Assembly: GCA_038496445.1 (NCBI GenBank)
Contig: JALMLS010000376.1
Coordinates: forward strand, 124,001 to 188,000
Direction: 5' to 3'
DNA length: 64,000 bases
Origin: Trichosphaerium sp. ATCC 40318
Lineage: Eukaryota > Discosea > Flabellinia > Trichosidae
The notes under the pieces were generated by a model, which was given only the letters and a program-made list of their open reading frames with translations, had not been told where the DNA came from and made no database searches. Position numbers and translations under genes: made by a program. Shown here piece after piece: positions 47,996-58,445 of this stretch (position 1 is the stretch's first letter; every line of letters starts with the position of its first letter).

Positions 47996-49886
47996 ATGAG
48001 TTCCCAACCAGATTTACAAAGGAGCACATCTGAAGTACGTTAAAGAAAACTTTGCGTCTTACCCATCGTTTTAATTAGGTCGGTACTGCTTTTCGTGGCA
48101 TTTTTTCAGGAATATCAAGGCTAGGAGGGAGAATTAAAGCAACCATCACGCGAGAACCGGAAATATCACCAAACACACCTCCAGCTGCTCCTATTAGGTA
48201 AATTACAACAAAAATAGATTGTCAGTTGATTTTTCTCTGTTTCATACTTTGTTTAACCATAGTCTAGCTTAGAAGATGATTGGGCGCTCATCAGCGAGGA
48301 CGCCAAACAAAAAGCCGTTCCTAAACCAATTGTAATTGCTCAAACAAAAGCAAATGACATGCCACGCCGTGCCTATTCCTTACCAACAACTGCGCACCCT
48401 AAATTGGGTCACAGCGGAGCGGTTATTATTCAAGAAATGAAGGGAGCAAAACCAAAAGTCAAGTTGTCACTTCCAAAGAAACCAATCGGGCAATCAGTGA
48501 ATGATTCCGCTCGTTGCGCCACAGGTCCACATGCTACGCAATGCCAATATAGTTTATCTCGTCCAAAAGTAAATATCGTTCATTTGAAGCGTATCGGATG
48601 GGATATTGGATTACATCCGTTTAGTAGAGCGTCAGCTTGGAAAATGATGGTTGTACGTTACAAATTCTTGTTTTTTCTTCCTCCGGAGAGTGTCTGAAGT
48701 CTGAAGGTCTTTTCGGGCCATTACTTCGCTTTGTCGCTTACTTTTATCGTCAGGAGTATTTGCCACCATTTCCTTCATCACATGAGGCTGTTGGCAAACA
48801 AAAGAGAGATTTTTATATGGAGTACAAGAAGCGGTATCACGCGTTAGAACAGGAGATAGATAGGCAACTACGACAAACAGTATGTCTTTTTTTTTGTTTA
48901 TCTCCTTTCCTCTAGGCTAATTTTAAACCGTTTTTAGGTGCGCAAGGATCTTCTCAGCTTTGCAGCGAAAATAGAAATGTTTTGTCACAATACTCTCATT
49001 GATGCACGTGCTCGCTTGAACTGTGTTTTTTGTTTTTTCATGGATGTTTTCTTTTTTTATTCCGCTAAATTTTTTGTCAGGCTCTTGAGGATGTCTTTTT
49101 TATTTGTATGCGTGAGCATGATATTAATTCTTGTGGTTTGGGTATTACAAGTGTATTACTACCTATTGCATACACTATAATCTTGGATCACCTTCGCGAC
49201 TTGGGTAAACAGCTTTTTGCAGTTAATGACTCTAGCGTTAACCTCTTTTAAATTTAGATGTTGCTACCAAAGAGTTTGCTTCGTTTTCGAGTGATGAACT
49301 GTTTGTTATTGAAGCTGATTGTTTCTATTTGTTGCATCATATATTTGAGTGTGGGTTAAAAGAATTGTTTGTTAAATCTCCAGCTGATCAAGTCGCATTA
49401 CTTGAAAAAATTCTGCAAGAAAATGACAGTACGCCTATTATTTTCGTTTTATTTTTATCTAACTCTGTTTAAGAGTACCTTTATGACCATTTAAAGAAGA
49501 ATCACGTGGATCTATTCGCAATTGTGTATTCTTGGAGTTTAACAATGCTTGTACAACAATTGCGTAAGATGCCACTCTTGTCTTCTTTATGGGACCTTTA
49601 TATTATATCTGGGAAGGAGGTTTGTCAAGTTCATATGTGTATATGTGCACAACTGCTTCTTACATTATCACCTGTTATAAGAAAGCTGGAGAACGCACCT
49701 AGTATTCAAGATTATTTGATAAAATTGGAAACAATTGAATCTTGGGAATTCAAAGACATTGAACGACTTATCGATGGTAGTAAGAAGCTTATAATAGCTC
49801 AGGATATACTTAAAGCGGATTGGGAAGATTTTGATGTATATGTACCAAAGGTATACAAATATACGCTGAAGGAAGGAGAACTGTAA
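47996..49886 (+). CDS. TBC-domain protein (probable Rab GTPase regulator)
   Basis: The start is MSSQPDLQRSTSE, with a Ser/Pro-rich N-terminus (FSGISRLGGRIKA, ITREPEISPNTPPAAP). A helical domain carries KRDFYMEYKKRYHALEQEI followed by DRQLRQTVRKDLLSF. MREHDINSCGLGITSVLLPI and FSSDELFVIEADCFYLLHHI follow. The segment YLYDHLKKNHVDLFAIVYSW, then LTMLVQQLRKMPLLSSLWDL is the TBC C-terminal signature (L..HL...G..F..RW....F..ELP....LWD). The canonical IxxDxxR arginine-finger motif looks degenerate (IDRQLRQ), and I do not see YxQ. It may therefore be a Rab binder rather than an active GAP. The C-terminus ends YKYTLKEGEL. Confidence 0.65.
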
Positions 49887-50395
49887 TGGAACTGTTTGTG
49901 CTATACTTTTTTTGTTTCTCAGAAAAAAAAAACAAGCTTGGCACATTTTGATTTTTTTATGAAAAACGCTGTATGTGGCTTGTAGTGATTAAATTTCTTG
50001 TAAAGTATACTTGTGATGGTTTATGTTTACGTCTCTTTGTGGTTATAACAATGTTTATAAGCTTACAGTTTAGCAATCAATGAAATACAATAACTACGTT
50101 TTTTTTATTCAACTAATACTATTTTATTTACACTAACAACTTGATCACTGTTTTACAGAGGATTATTGGCAATAGCCTGTACGTTTCCTGTAGGGTTTGC
50201 TGTCTTAAAGAACATCTTGAGCGGTCCTAGTACAGGGGAGATAAAAGTTCTAAAACGTTATGAGCGAAGTGCTAAAGAAGAAAGTACTCGTACGAGAAGA
50301 AAGATAACATTGCGAATGCTGAGTGCATTGGAGAGAACAAGTCAGTGATGTTCAAACGTGATGGTTTCAACTGTTTGCTATTCTTCGCAGGCTTT

Positions 50396-52797
50396 TTAGT
50401 AATCAATTCCCACACAGTCAAGTCTTTTGGAACCGCTATGGACAACAAGTAAGTTACTACCATCAAATACAAGTGACGTACTTTGTAATACTATTTTATC
50501 TGTTTTTTTCAATCCCAGTAGTTCTCTGACATGTTCAACAGCCTTGTCCATTCCGCCAAGATCATCAACAAGTCCGTTTCTCTTAGCTTGCTCTCCTGTC
50601 CAAATACGTCCTTGTGCAACTACAAAATCAAATAAGTCGTGTTTTGAGGGTAATGTATAAAACCTTTTTCGACTTCTTCCAGTGACATGTTTCTGCCCTT
50701 TGATACATTTTCGACGAATTGGTTGTAGTAATAATTTAGCATATTTTCAACTCTTTCTTTTTGCTCTGGTGTCAAGTTATGAAAACTAGATAACGTGGAA
50801 GCTGATTCATGAGTCTAAATAATCATTGTGTAAGGCGTGATGGAACTTGAGATGGAAAGTAATTAGGTGCGTACAGCAACTTCGTCAAATGTGATGCCAA
50901 GCTTTTTGAACATATCCCTCATGACGAACTTAAAGATGAATACACCAATTGATCCAGTGATAGTCAGTGGTTCTGCTATTATTCTATCTGCATACATGGA
51001 TATCCAGTAACCGCCACTTCCAGCTACATTACCCATTGATACTACAATCTAAGACAAGAAATAAATTCGAAGAAAAAAACGGTGACGTTGGTTTGCTTTC
51101 TTACTTTTTTACCCTTTTCTTTGGCGCGATGAATCTCTCGTAGTATGAGATCAGACGCTACGACATCTCCTCCTCGTGAGTTTACCCTGAAAATAATAGC
51201 TTTTACGTTCTTATCATCCGTTGCTGCACGTAGTTCCATAGCAGTTGTATCAGAACCAATGCTTGGTCCACCGTTGTAAACAGGTAAACTGCTTCCACGT
51301 AGAATGTTACCCTCAGCTATTGGTTGATGACGTTAGTGCACAAGTACAACAATATCGTGATAACCTGTAACTACAGCTACTTTAGTAGATGGCCATATGA
51401 GAGAACGAGTTGGCCGACCGACTTTAGATAAATACACATCAATGTACAGCAAGTTGTATGCATCTTTGGATTTGTATCCTAGTTTACTGTGGATTATTTC
51501 ATCGTAAACCTTTTAGCTCCATGTTAATCCAAGAAAACGTGATAATTCGAAAAAAATGTAATACCTGATCTTGGAATACCAATCCATCCACAAACTTTCT
51601 GTCCATCATTGACTGTGCAGTATGAGGCCCATCTAAAAAAAAAGTTGTAAGTTTTTTCCAACAAGAAAGACTCCTTCTGCTCACCTTTGAAAAGGTTGTT
51701 GACAGCAGTTTCGGGGACGGATCTATCTTCTGCAATATCTCTTGTGAGTTGTCCAAGAATGTCATTCATAATAGATTCAAGAACTTCTTTGTGTTCTTTT
51801 GTAAATTTCTCTTCAAAGAACAAGTTCTTCGCCGTCTGATGTTTTTATGCTTAGTAAAATTGACAAGCACCATAGATATCTATCCTACCTTGTATGCCCC
51901 TCGAGCATTTCCTTCGGGTTGTATACCAAGTTTATTGAACATTTGAATCAAGAACGGATGATTCAACAGGATGCCATTCACCAAAGCATGACCAACTTTT
52001 GGCATGTAAATCTCATCGAATGAGCACGCAAGATAATACCTAGAAACAAATCCACTGTAAGTAGGACATGTAAAACATCGCGTGATGGCTGTAGAAATCC
52101 TAAAAGTGCGCACATGACAAGCGGGTTACCAGAGAAAGACTCAGCAAACGCAAAAGTCTTCTTGCCAGCTTTCCTGAAACGTTTTATTGCATCACGTAAT
52201 TCCTACCAAAGAAATCATTGACACCAAAGTTTTTCGGGTAGTAAGCTCCAGGAGAATATCTAATGGTACCTGAGCATGTGCGAATCCTATTTGAAGGGAA
52301 CTAAGTTTTGCTACAAGTCCTGTAATCCGAGAATCCTGCAAATGAGTTGAGCTTGGAGTGATAAAGTGATTTCAGGTACCTTAGCTGCAATGTCGATGGC
52401 ATCTATTAGATCGCGTAGGGCTAGTTTTTTGGGCGTGAGAGCTTTCAACATAGGATCCACAGGTGTATCAATGACCTATAAACATTAGAGTCAACATAAA
52501 AATGTTAAAAATCATGATGAGTTCATACCACTACTTGGTCGTTTAGTGTCATTTCAAGCACTGTTTTGTTTGATACCCATTTTTTAGATATTCTTTTCGC
52601 CATCAAAGCCGAAATGACGATGGCTAAAGCGAAATCGGTCAGTTTTTAAATGTCAGTTAAAAAAACCGTTTTAAAAGCGTACAAGGCACGAGCCACCATT
52701 TGTGGATTGATGCGAGCTCTGATGCTTGCTTCCAGTGATTAAGAAGAGCATCTGGCTGTAATTGTTGTACGATAGTTTCGTAAGTACTTATTGACAT
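50396..52797 (-). CDS. sppA: SppA-type S49 signal-peptide peptidase (protease IV)
   Basis: Serine protease with a Ser/Lys dyad; bacterial and plastid relatives degrade signal peptides or membrane proteins. [20 protein letters not shown] leads to a hydrophobic segment [18 protein letters not shown], probably a membrane anchor. The N-terminal repeat half has [20 protein letters not shown] and [20 protein letters not shown]; the Lys of AYK aligns with the catalytic Lys of E. coli SppA (GTYKSAVEPF). The C-terminal half has [20 protein letters not shown] and [20 protein letters not shown], with the nucleophilic Ser in AGSGG, plus [15 protein letters not shown]. Full-length, two-domain form of about 600 residues. 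About eight introns, so it is a settled nuclear gene. Confidence 0.85.
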
Positions 52798-53182
52798 GTT
52801 GTGCTTTACTGTGTCTGTTTGTTTTATGATCTATTGTTGTCGGTCCGTTCTGGTAACTGGTGAGTTTATTGAACAGCAAAATGTGGTAGTACCACGTCAG
52901 CAAGGCTCTACAATATGCAGTGTGACCACTGATACGCTCGTGTTAAAAATATGGTGTTAACAGCGTCGCAAATTTCAAATAAAAAGTAAGAAGTTTGTAG
53001 GAAGAAGGTGTCATGTTTCTTTAATTCACGTGAATAGTAAATCTCGGGCAGTGTCAAAGTAGTACTGTATAGTGCTGTGTACTACCAGTTGAAAAGCGGT
53101 GTTGTAGGCCTTTTTGTGGCATAAAAAAGTACAAAACAAAAGTGACAAGATTTTTTTTGTATTTACATTTAATTTACAGGTT
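52798..53182. other. Intergenic region
   Basis: 385 bp between the SppA start and the small-TIM stop, both minus strand. It must hold the SppA promoter and the TIM 3'UTR. A palindromic ATTCACGTGAAT (about 53,033-53,044) is the only notable element. No exon was recognised. Confidence 0.4.
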
Positions 53183-53652
53183 CTACTGATTTACCATTGC
53201 GTCTATGCTTTTAAGTGTCTCAGCGCACTTGAGAGTACATTTTCGTTGTTCCAGTGTAAGGGTATTACTGCTTAGATCTAAGGACTTGTAAGAATGTGAT
53301 GTCAAATAAAAACCAAAGTGTTTTTATCGCTGTGGCGGTATACTATGCGTAATTGTAAGCGCTCGGTACAATTTTAGAACGAAATGAGTTCAAAACGAGC
53401 TATAAAATACTGTGGCGCCGTAATTATGAACTTATACGCGTTTAAGGGCTATTGGCGTTGTTTTGAAAATAGTGTATTATGGTTACCTTTAATGCACATG
53501 TTGGCGCAAGTATCAACTAAATTCAGCGGTTGTTGTAACTGTGCAAGTTTTTGAGCTTGCCGTGTTCTTGAACATAAGTAAATATCCGCCTCTTCTTCAG
53601 ATAGCGTAGCGGGATACGGTACCCATGCTATTAGCGCGTGTAGATCACTCAT
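53183..53652 (-). CDS. Small TIM chaperone (Tim8/9/10/13 family)
   Basis: Mitochondrial intermembrane-space chaperone escorting membrane precursors. The start MSDLHALIAWVPYPATLSEE leads to a helix with CANMC, the first twin CX3C motif. A roughly 260-nt intron then joins DLSSNTLTLEQRK and the second motif CTLKC, followed by AETLKSIDAMVNQ. The two CX3C motifs are 15 residues apart, inside the family's normal range. The protein is about 88 residues. Which of Tim8, 9, 10 or 13 it is cannot be decided. The intron falls between the two cysteine motifs and is long for this genome. A Met 9 codons upstream (53,679) is an alternative start. Confidence 0.65.
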
Positions 53653-53744
53653 GAAGAGGTAGTGGTAATAGCCGCACAAAGAAAAAGTACTGTAAAAAAG
53701 TCAAGTTTTGGTCTTTGGTCTTTTAGATATCTTTGTTTTTAACT

Positions 53745-54797
53745 TCATTCTACAAACATTTTAACGAACACACCGTGGTTGTAAGTGACACGAGTATAGT
53801 TACCGTTGGGAGTCCAATAATCGTAGGAGCCATGAATCACGCCGTGGTCGTAAGTGCAACGCACGTGGAGCTGACCATGGCTGTACCACTCGATACATGG
53901 ACCGTTTTTTACGCCGTATTTGTACTTGATGGACTTGCGAATCTGACCATTAGGATGCCATTGCTTGCATATCTTTGTTTTGAGGTTGTTTAAATAGTAG
54001 TACTGCGCAGAAATCTGCCCATTTGTGTACCATTTTTGATAAATATTTTGCTTCATACTCTTTCGGTTTACCATTTGATACGTACAGTGCTCGGCTTTGT
54101 TGCCATTACTGTGCCAAGTGTCGTATGTACCCATCCTATACCCATCTTTAAACGTACTAATTTCGCGTACTTGACCGTTGTTGTAGTAGGTTTCTACAGG
54201 GCCATTTTTGATGCCGTCGGAAAAAGTTGTTTTTGATTTTAGTTGGCCATTGGCATACCATCTTTCTTGAACGCCGTGCATGAGGTTTCGTTGGAAATTC
54301 TTATGATTTTTAATCTGTCCATCAGTGTACCATCGCTTTGAATGGCCTTGTCTTAAACCGTGCCTGTACTGGGTAGCAAAAACGAGTTGACCATTTCGAT
54401 GCCACTCTTTTACTGTACCATGTATTTGACCTTCGTCGTAGCAACAGTGACTCTTTAGCTTCCCGTTGCTGTACCAATACGTGCATTCCTTATAACAGCC
54501 ACCATCTAGCGTCAAGTGCGCTACCAACACACCCTTTGTATTCCAATGCTTTAGATCTCCATGTAGTTTACCGTGGCTAAAGCAGTGCTCATCACATAGT
54601 TCCCCATTTTTTTTATAGTATCTCCTGAACAATCCATGTTTTTTGAGGTTGTCATCGTAGCGCGAGCTGATAGCTGTTAAGAAGCTGAGCTTTGGCCATT
54701 TGGTATAAACTTCATGGTCGAAGCTCATGAACGCGTGATGTAGCTCCACTGGCAGATCTAGTATGTGACCGCATAGTTTAGATTTGTTTTTAGCCAT
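53745..54797 (-). CDS. Intronless MORN/YwqK-like repeat protein
   Basis: One uninterrupted 350-residue frame, unlike its intron-rich neighbours. After a short leader with a degenerate F-box-like segment (GHILDLPVELHHAFMSF), 11-12 repeats of about 23 residues follow the form W-[YH]-x-N-G-Q-[LI]-x(6-8)-Y-x(2)-G-x-x-[NH]-G. Examples: TYWYSNGKLKSHCCYDEG; KEWHRNGQLVFATQYRHG; RWYANGQLKSKTTFSDGI; QWHPNGQIRKSIKYKYG. This is the pattern of bacterial YwqK-type and giant-virus MORN-repeat proteins. Function unknown; MORN-like beta-hairpins often bind membranes or partners. The final repeat ends HGVFVKMFVE. Confidence 0.75.
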   Translation of the reverse strand: MAKNKSKLCGHILDLPVELHHAFMSFDHEVYTKWPKLSFLTAISSRYDDNLKKHGLFRRYYKKNGELCDEHCFSHGKLHGDLKHWNTKGVLVAHLTLDGGCYKECTYWYSNGKLKSHCCYDEGQIHGTVKEWHRNGQLVFATQYRHGLRQGHSKRWYTDGQIKNHKNFQRNLMHGVQERWYANGQLKSKTTFSDGIKNGPVETYYNNGQVREISTFKDGYRMGTYDTWHSNGNKAEHCTYQMVNRKSMKQNIYQKWYTNGQISAQYYYLNNLKTKICKQWHPNGQIRKSIKYKYGVKNGPCIEWYSHGQLHVRCTYDHGVIHGSYDYWTPNGNYTRVTYNHGVFVKMFVE

Positions 54798-55047
54798 TTT
54801 CCTATTTTAAAGTCATCTCTACCCTCGTCTATTGTTTAATAGTACGTCGTTGTAACTCACAATTATTACGGGAGATAAGTGGCGACAAGTTTTCGAGTGA
54901 GTGATGATTGAATCGTAGCGACGTATGTTTTAAAAATCACGTGTAAATACATATTAAACAAACGAGATTTTTGTCTAAAAATACACGTCAAGTGCTTTTG
55001 CTGCATGGAGCTCTTCTGCGGTAATGACATGTACACAATGGAAAGCA

Positions 55048-55097
55048 CAATTCTTAGCCATACCAAAATCACACTTCTGAATGTAAGGCTAAGAATT
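55048..55097. repeat. 12-bp perfect inverted repeat (hairpin)
   Basis: CAATTCTTAGCC at 55,048-55,059 is the reverse complement of GGCTAAGAATTG beginning at 55,087, with a loop of about 27 nt. A further direct copy ATTCTTAGCC occurs at 55,203-55,212. Possible protein-binding sites or a small decayed element. Confidence 0.55.
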
Positions 55098-55479
55098 GCC
55101 CAAATTCAATATCGCCGTAGTACTGGCAGTCTGGAAATCAGTTTGAAAGAAAAAAAAACCCCTTTATATTTAGTTTTGGTGAAACTGGGCCAAAAATCCA
55201 TTATTCTTAGCCTTAGCAATCACATTGGCAAATACCCGATACGTTGTAAACATAAAATCCGAATATGTAAATATAGACTACGACGTGTCGTAGTTTTGTT
55301 TTTTATTAGTGAGGTGTAACAGATGAATGTCCTAATTACGCCAGCCGTATGATCTGTATTTATTACATACATTACAATCGTCACATATCGTCAATAGCTC
55401 GCATCGAAAAGTCACGTGACCCGTATTTGTAGGCTCCCTATTAAAGTGATTCATTGAGATAAATACGCGCTCAGCAAGT

Positions 55480-55557
55480 TAAAGCTGGTTCTGTTGTTGT
55501 GCCACAAAAACTACAAAAATACAAACTGCGGCCCAAAAAACCGAAATCAAACTTTAA
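55480..55557. repeat. Imperfect inverted repeat (CTGGTTCTGTT arms)
   Basis: AGCTGGTTCTGTT near 55,482 is matched in inverse orientation by AACAGAACCAGTT near 55,556 (12 of 13 bases). A GTTAAAG word flanks both arms. Spacer about 50 bp. Meaning unknown. Confidence 0.45.
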
Positions 55558-55718
55558 CAGAACCAGTTTGAATGCCTTGCTTACGGTGTAGTAAGTAGAG
55601 CTACCAGGGAAGCACAAGTTTTCAGTTTTTAGAATAACAATTGTTTTAACATAAAATACAAATGTGTCACATCTTGCGAAGAAAGCAAAAACTTAACCTG
55701 GAAACAGTATAGGCAGCG

Positions 55719-57845
55719 ATGGGCTTTAAACGAAGTGTACTGATTGGGACAGGCTTCATAGCTGCCCTAGCGTGTGAACTCGTGTCAGGTAACATATTAA
55801 CGTTATTATTGCGTTATATTATTTAATTCCACAAGGGAGCTTACGTGGGACGTTCAACGCGTACAATGAAGGTAACTGGAGCGCTTTAGATTTTTTTTAA
55901 ATTAAATGATTTTAAGCGTTAAAGCAACAACTCTCGTTAGACCAACAACAAGTAACGTTACTTGGCTCTGTCAGTTTTTTTGGTACGTGTTTTTTGTGGT
56001 TTGACACTTCCTTCAACTTTGCTTCAGAGCAAACTGTTGGCAAGATTAATGGCCATGCCATCTTTCCATTTTTGGTATCTCTTTTGGAAAATGAAACAAT
56101 GGTCACGTGACCAATCCACGTGACTGTACACGATTTTTATGTATAGCAACAACTACAGTTTGTAGCGTAAATAGTTTTGTAGAGAATTATTTTGTTTTAC
56201 CTTTGTCACGTGACTCGTTAACATTTATTTTCATAAGGTTATTTTGCTTTGATAAATGGCTTTATCCATGATAAGGTCGGTCCAAAGTTTGCTATGCTGT
56301 TAGGAATGCTATTCGCTGTAACTGGTTACGCTGGCGTATGGCTAATTCTTAAAGGAGAAATAACTACATCGTACCCTCTCTTGTTGGCTTTTTTTGTTTT
56401 CATCGGGATTGGTAATGGTTTTGGTTTCTTCATTTTTGTGTCTCAGGTTCGTAGCTTTTGCTGAAAAAGCAAAGAATAACTGGTATTGCTAGGTAGCAAA
56501 TTTTCCATACCAATATAGAGGTAAGAGTGTGTATCGAAGCCTATGTTAATCAATGAATTACAGGATCTGTTATTGGATCAATGTCACTCATGTTTGCGTT
56601 GAGTGGTGCGCTATTTGCGCCTATATACACTCAAACGTATGGAAAGTCGATACAGGTGATCGAAAATGATGTAGCCGGGTTTATGCTTTTAATGGCTATT
56701 CTTCATCTAGTACGCTCTTTGTTATTGAATACTGCTTTTATAACCCGACCCTTTTCTGATTGATTCTATGTTTAGATAACATACTTCATTTGTATTGCTA
56801 TTGTCGATATATATTCTGTAGATATAACCGGTGGTAATTCTGTAAACGAAGGATTAAATCCAAAATCAGAAAAAAAAAAAGGTAATGTCAAATTAGTTTA
56901 ACCAAAGCGCTTCTTGGTATGACTTGCTATTAGATGCCACGTTACTGCAAGAACTTTCACGCATTGACTATTGGATAATAGTTCTCGCTCCTTCTAGCGC
57001 AATACCTTGCCTTGTGTTCATGTATGGTACCATGTTAAACGTAGATTTAAACTAACGATACTTTTGGTAGATACACGATTGGATTCGTTGCTGTTTCATT
57101 TTTCGGAAGAGACTCTACAACATCAAAGAGGATAATAGATATCGCCACTGTTCTTTTTGCAGTGTTTGGGGCTTTAGGGAGATTACTAGGTGGTGTGCTT
57201 AACGATCTAGGGAACAAACTGTGGCCACAGACTGGAAGTATTTGGTATTTGTATTTATCAATCTTATCGGTGTACTCATGTTTGTGTAGGTTTTTACTGT
57301 GCGTCAATGCTCTCAATGCACTCACAAACATCGGTTTGCTATTCTTAATGGACAAGGAGTGGTATTTGTACATTGCTTGTATTTCAGTAGGCTTGGTTTT
57401 TGGCATTTTTGGAAGCCTTCCTCAATCGATGATAGCGCACGTGATATTTTGTGTTTCTTAACCAAAAATAACACCGTTTGTAGAAGCTGGTACAATATTA
57501 AACACCTGGGCTTCCTCACTGGCATGGTACGTCAAAACAATCGCTAGCCATGCAAAGATAAAAAACAAACAAACTTAGGGTGGATTCTTTCTTGCCATGG
57601 CTTTCACAGCGGTGCAAGCAGCCTCTAGCGCTATGTATGATAGTCACATTGTGGGAGACGGCACTGATTGTTTTGGCAAAGGTATGCCTGTCCAGGAGGA
57701 TGTCAATGTAACAGTTTTTTTTCTAATGACGCTAGCGTGTTGGGAAGGCACTTTTGCACTGTTCACAGCGTTGTCGTTAATGGGTGTCTGGTTGACCATT
57801 GTATTGTTTTATGTTCGACCTAATAAGTCAACGAACCGCAAGTAA
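55719..57845 (+). CDS. Major-facilitator transporter (nodulin-like / monocarboxylate-like)
   Basis: Twelve-helix MFS permease. MGFKRSVLIGTGFIAALACE leads to RGTFNAYNEALKQQLSLDQQ. A 255-nt intron (55,983-56,237) then joins SVSFF to GYFALINGFIHDKVGPKFAM, the loop 2-3 motif (G.L.D+.G...). FFVFIGIGNGFGFF and YRGSVIGSMSLMFALSGALF follow. The second half has FGALGRLLGGVLNDLGNKLW (the repeated motif), YIACISVGLVFGIFGSLPQS, ASSLGGFFLAMAFTAVQA and a last helix ending VRPNKSTNRK. The pattern suits the nodulin-like/oxalate-formate group. The substrate cannot be determined. About nine introns. Confidence 0.75.
55983..56237 (+). promoter_or_regulatory. E-box-rich long first-half intron of the MFS gene
   Basis: This intron is 255 nt, several times the usual 30-60 nt here. 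It carries GGTCACGTGACC (56,101-56,112), CCACGTGAC (56,116-56,124) and GTCACGTGAC (56,205-56,214). With the upstream 55,411 site, that makes four near-identical CACGTG palindromes around one gene. It may be a binding cluster for a bHLH-type regulator. Inference only. Confidence 0.4.
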
Positions 57846-58027
57846 ACTGTTTTTTGAATGTATTGCAGCCAGTTTCAGACGTAATGATAATAAGGAGCAT
57901 GAGTTTGTAAGTAATAATAATTTTTGTACAGCAGGTAGTTATTCTACATATCTACGCGACACACGAACGCTTTTTACAGTTTGTAGTAAATGAACGACTT
58001 TTTTTGGTATGTTGCGAGATAATCGTC

Positions 58028-58269
58028 CTAAGTATCCGTGGCAGAATGAGTTACCACACGGGAGCGAGTAGGTTCATTTGGTGCATACAATTTTCTAAAT
58101 GGCGTTAGAATCTGAGCCTAACATGGTACTTTGGACTCTTTTAACTGTGTATCGGCAGAAGAGAGGATTATACGTACTTTAAATAATAAGCATAGTAGCT
58201 GATAATTACTGCTGTTACAAGTACAGCCAAGCAACTCAGCACGAGAATTACGAGTACAGACTCTCCCAT
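58028..58269 (-). CDS. Single-pass membrane microprotein (about 53 aa)
   Basis: MGESVLVILVLSCLAVLVTA and VIISYYAYYLK form one long transmembrane helix. An 83-nt intron (donor GTACGT, TCTAAC branch-like site, acceptor TTTAG) joins KLYAPNEPTRSRVVTHSATD plus a final Thr, a short basic/polar tail. The frame is maintained exactly across the join, which supports a real gene. No family is recognised. It lies head-to-head with the canopy-like gene and could share its promoter. A shorter unspliced reading (33 aa) is also possible. Confidence 0.5.
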
Positions 58270-58445
58270 TGTAGTTGCTTCCCTTTGGCGCAAGAAATTG
58301 CGCGACTAATCAAATTTCTCTCCGCTTTATTATTAGAACATCTTATCGACCTTACAGCCAATCAGTACGTATTTGCTTATCATATCCGCAATTAATATAC
58401 AGTTTAGTGTTGTACTTCCGCCAAACGTCGTGTGCTCTTGCGTTT

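Larger units (their letters stand above)
54798..55718. other. Long divergent intergenic region
   Basis: 921 bp between the MORN-like gene and the MFS gene. It contains two inverted-repeat pairs (55,048-55,097 and about 55,480-55,557) and a perfect GTCACGTGAC palindrome at 55,411-55,420. An open frame (55,005-55,319) has no family features and contains the hairpin, so it is not called. Confidence 0.45.

Noticed and set aside
55005-55319. Plus-strand 104-codon open frame
   Set aside because: Basic, low-information sequence spanning the inverted repeat; no splice context or family match.
57047-57406. Minus-strand 119-codon open frame
   Set aside because: Antisense to transmembrane exons of the MFS gene.
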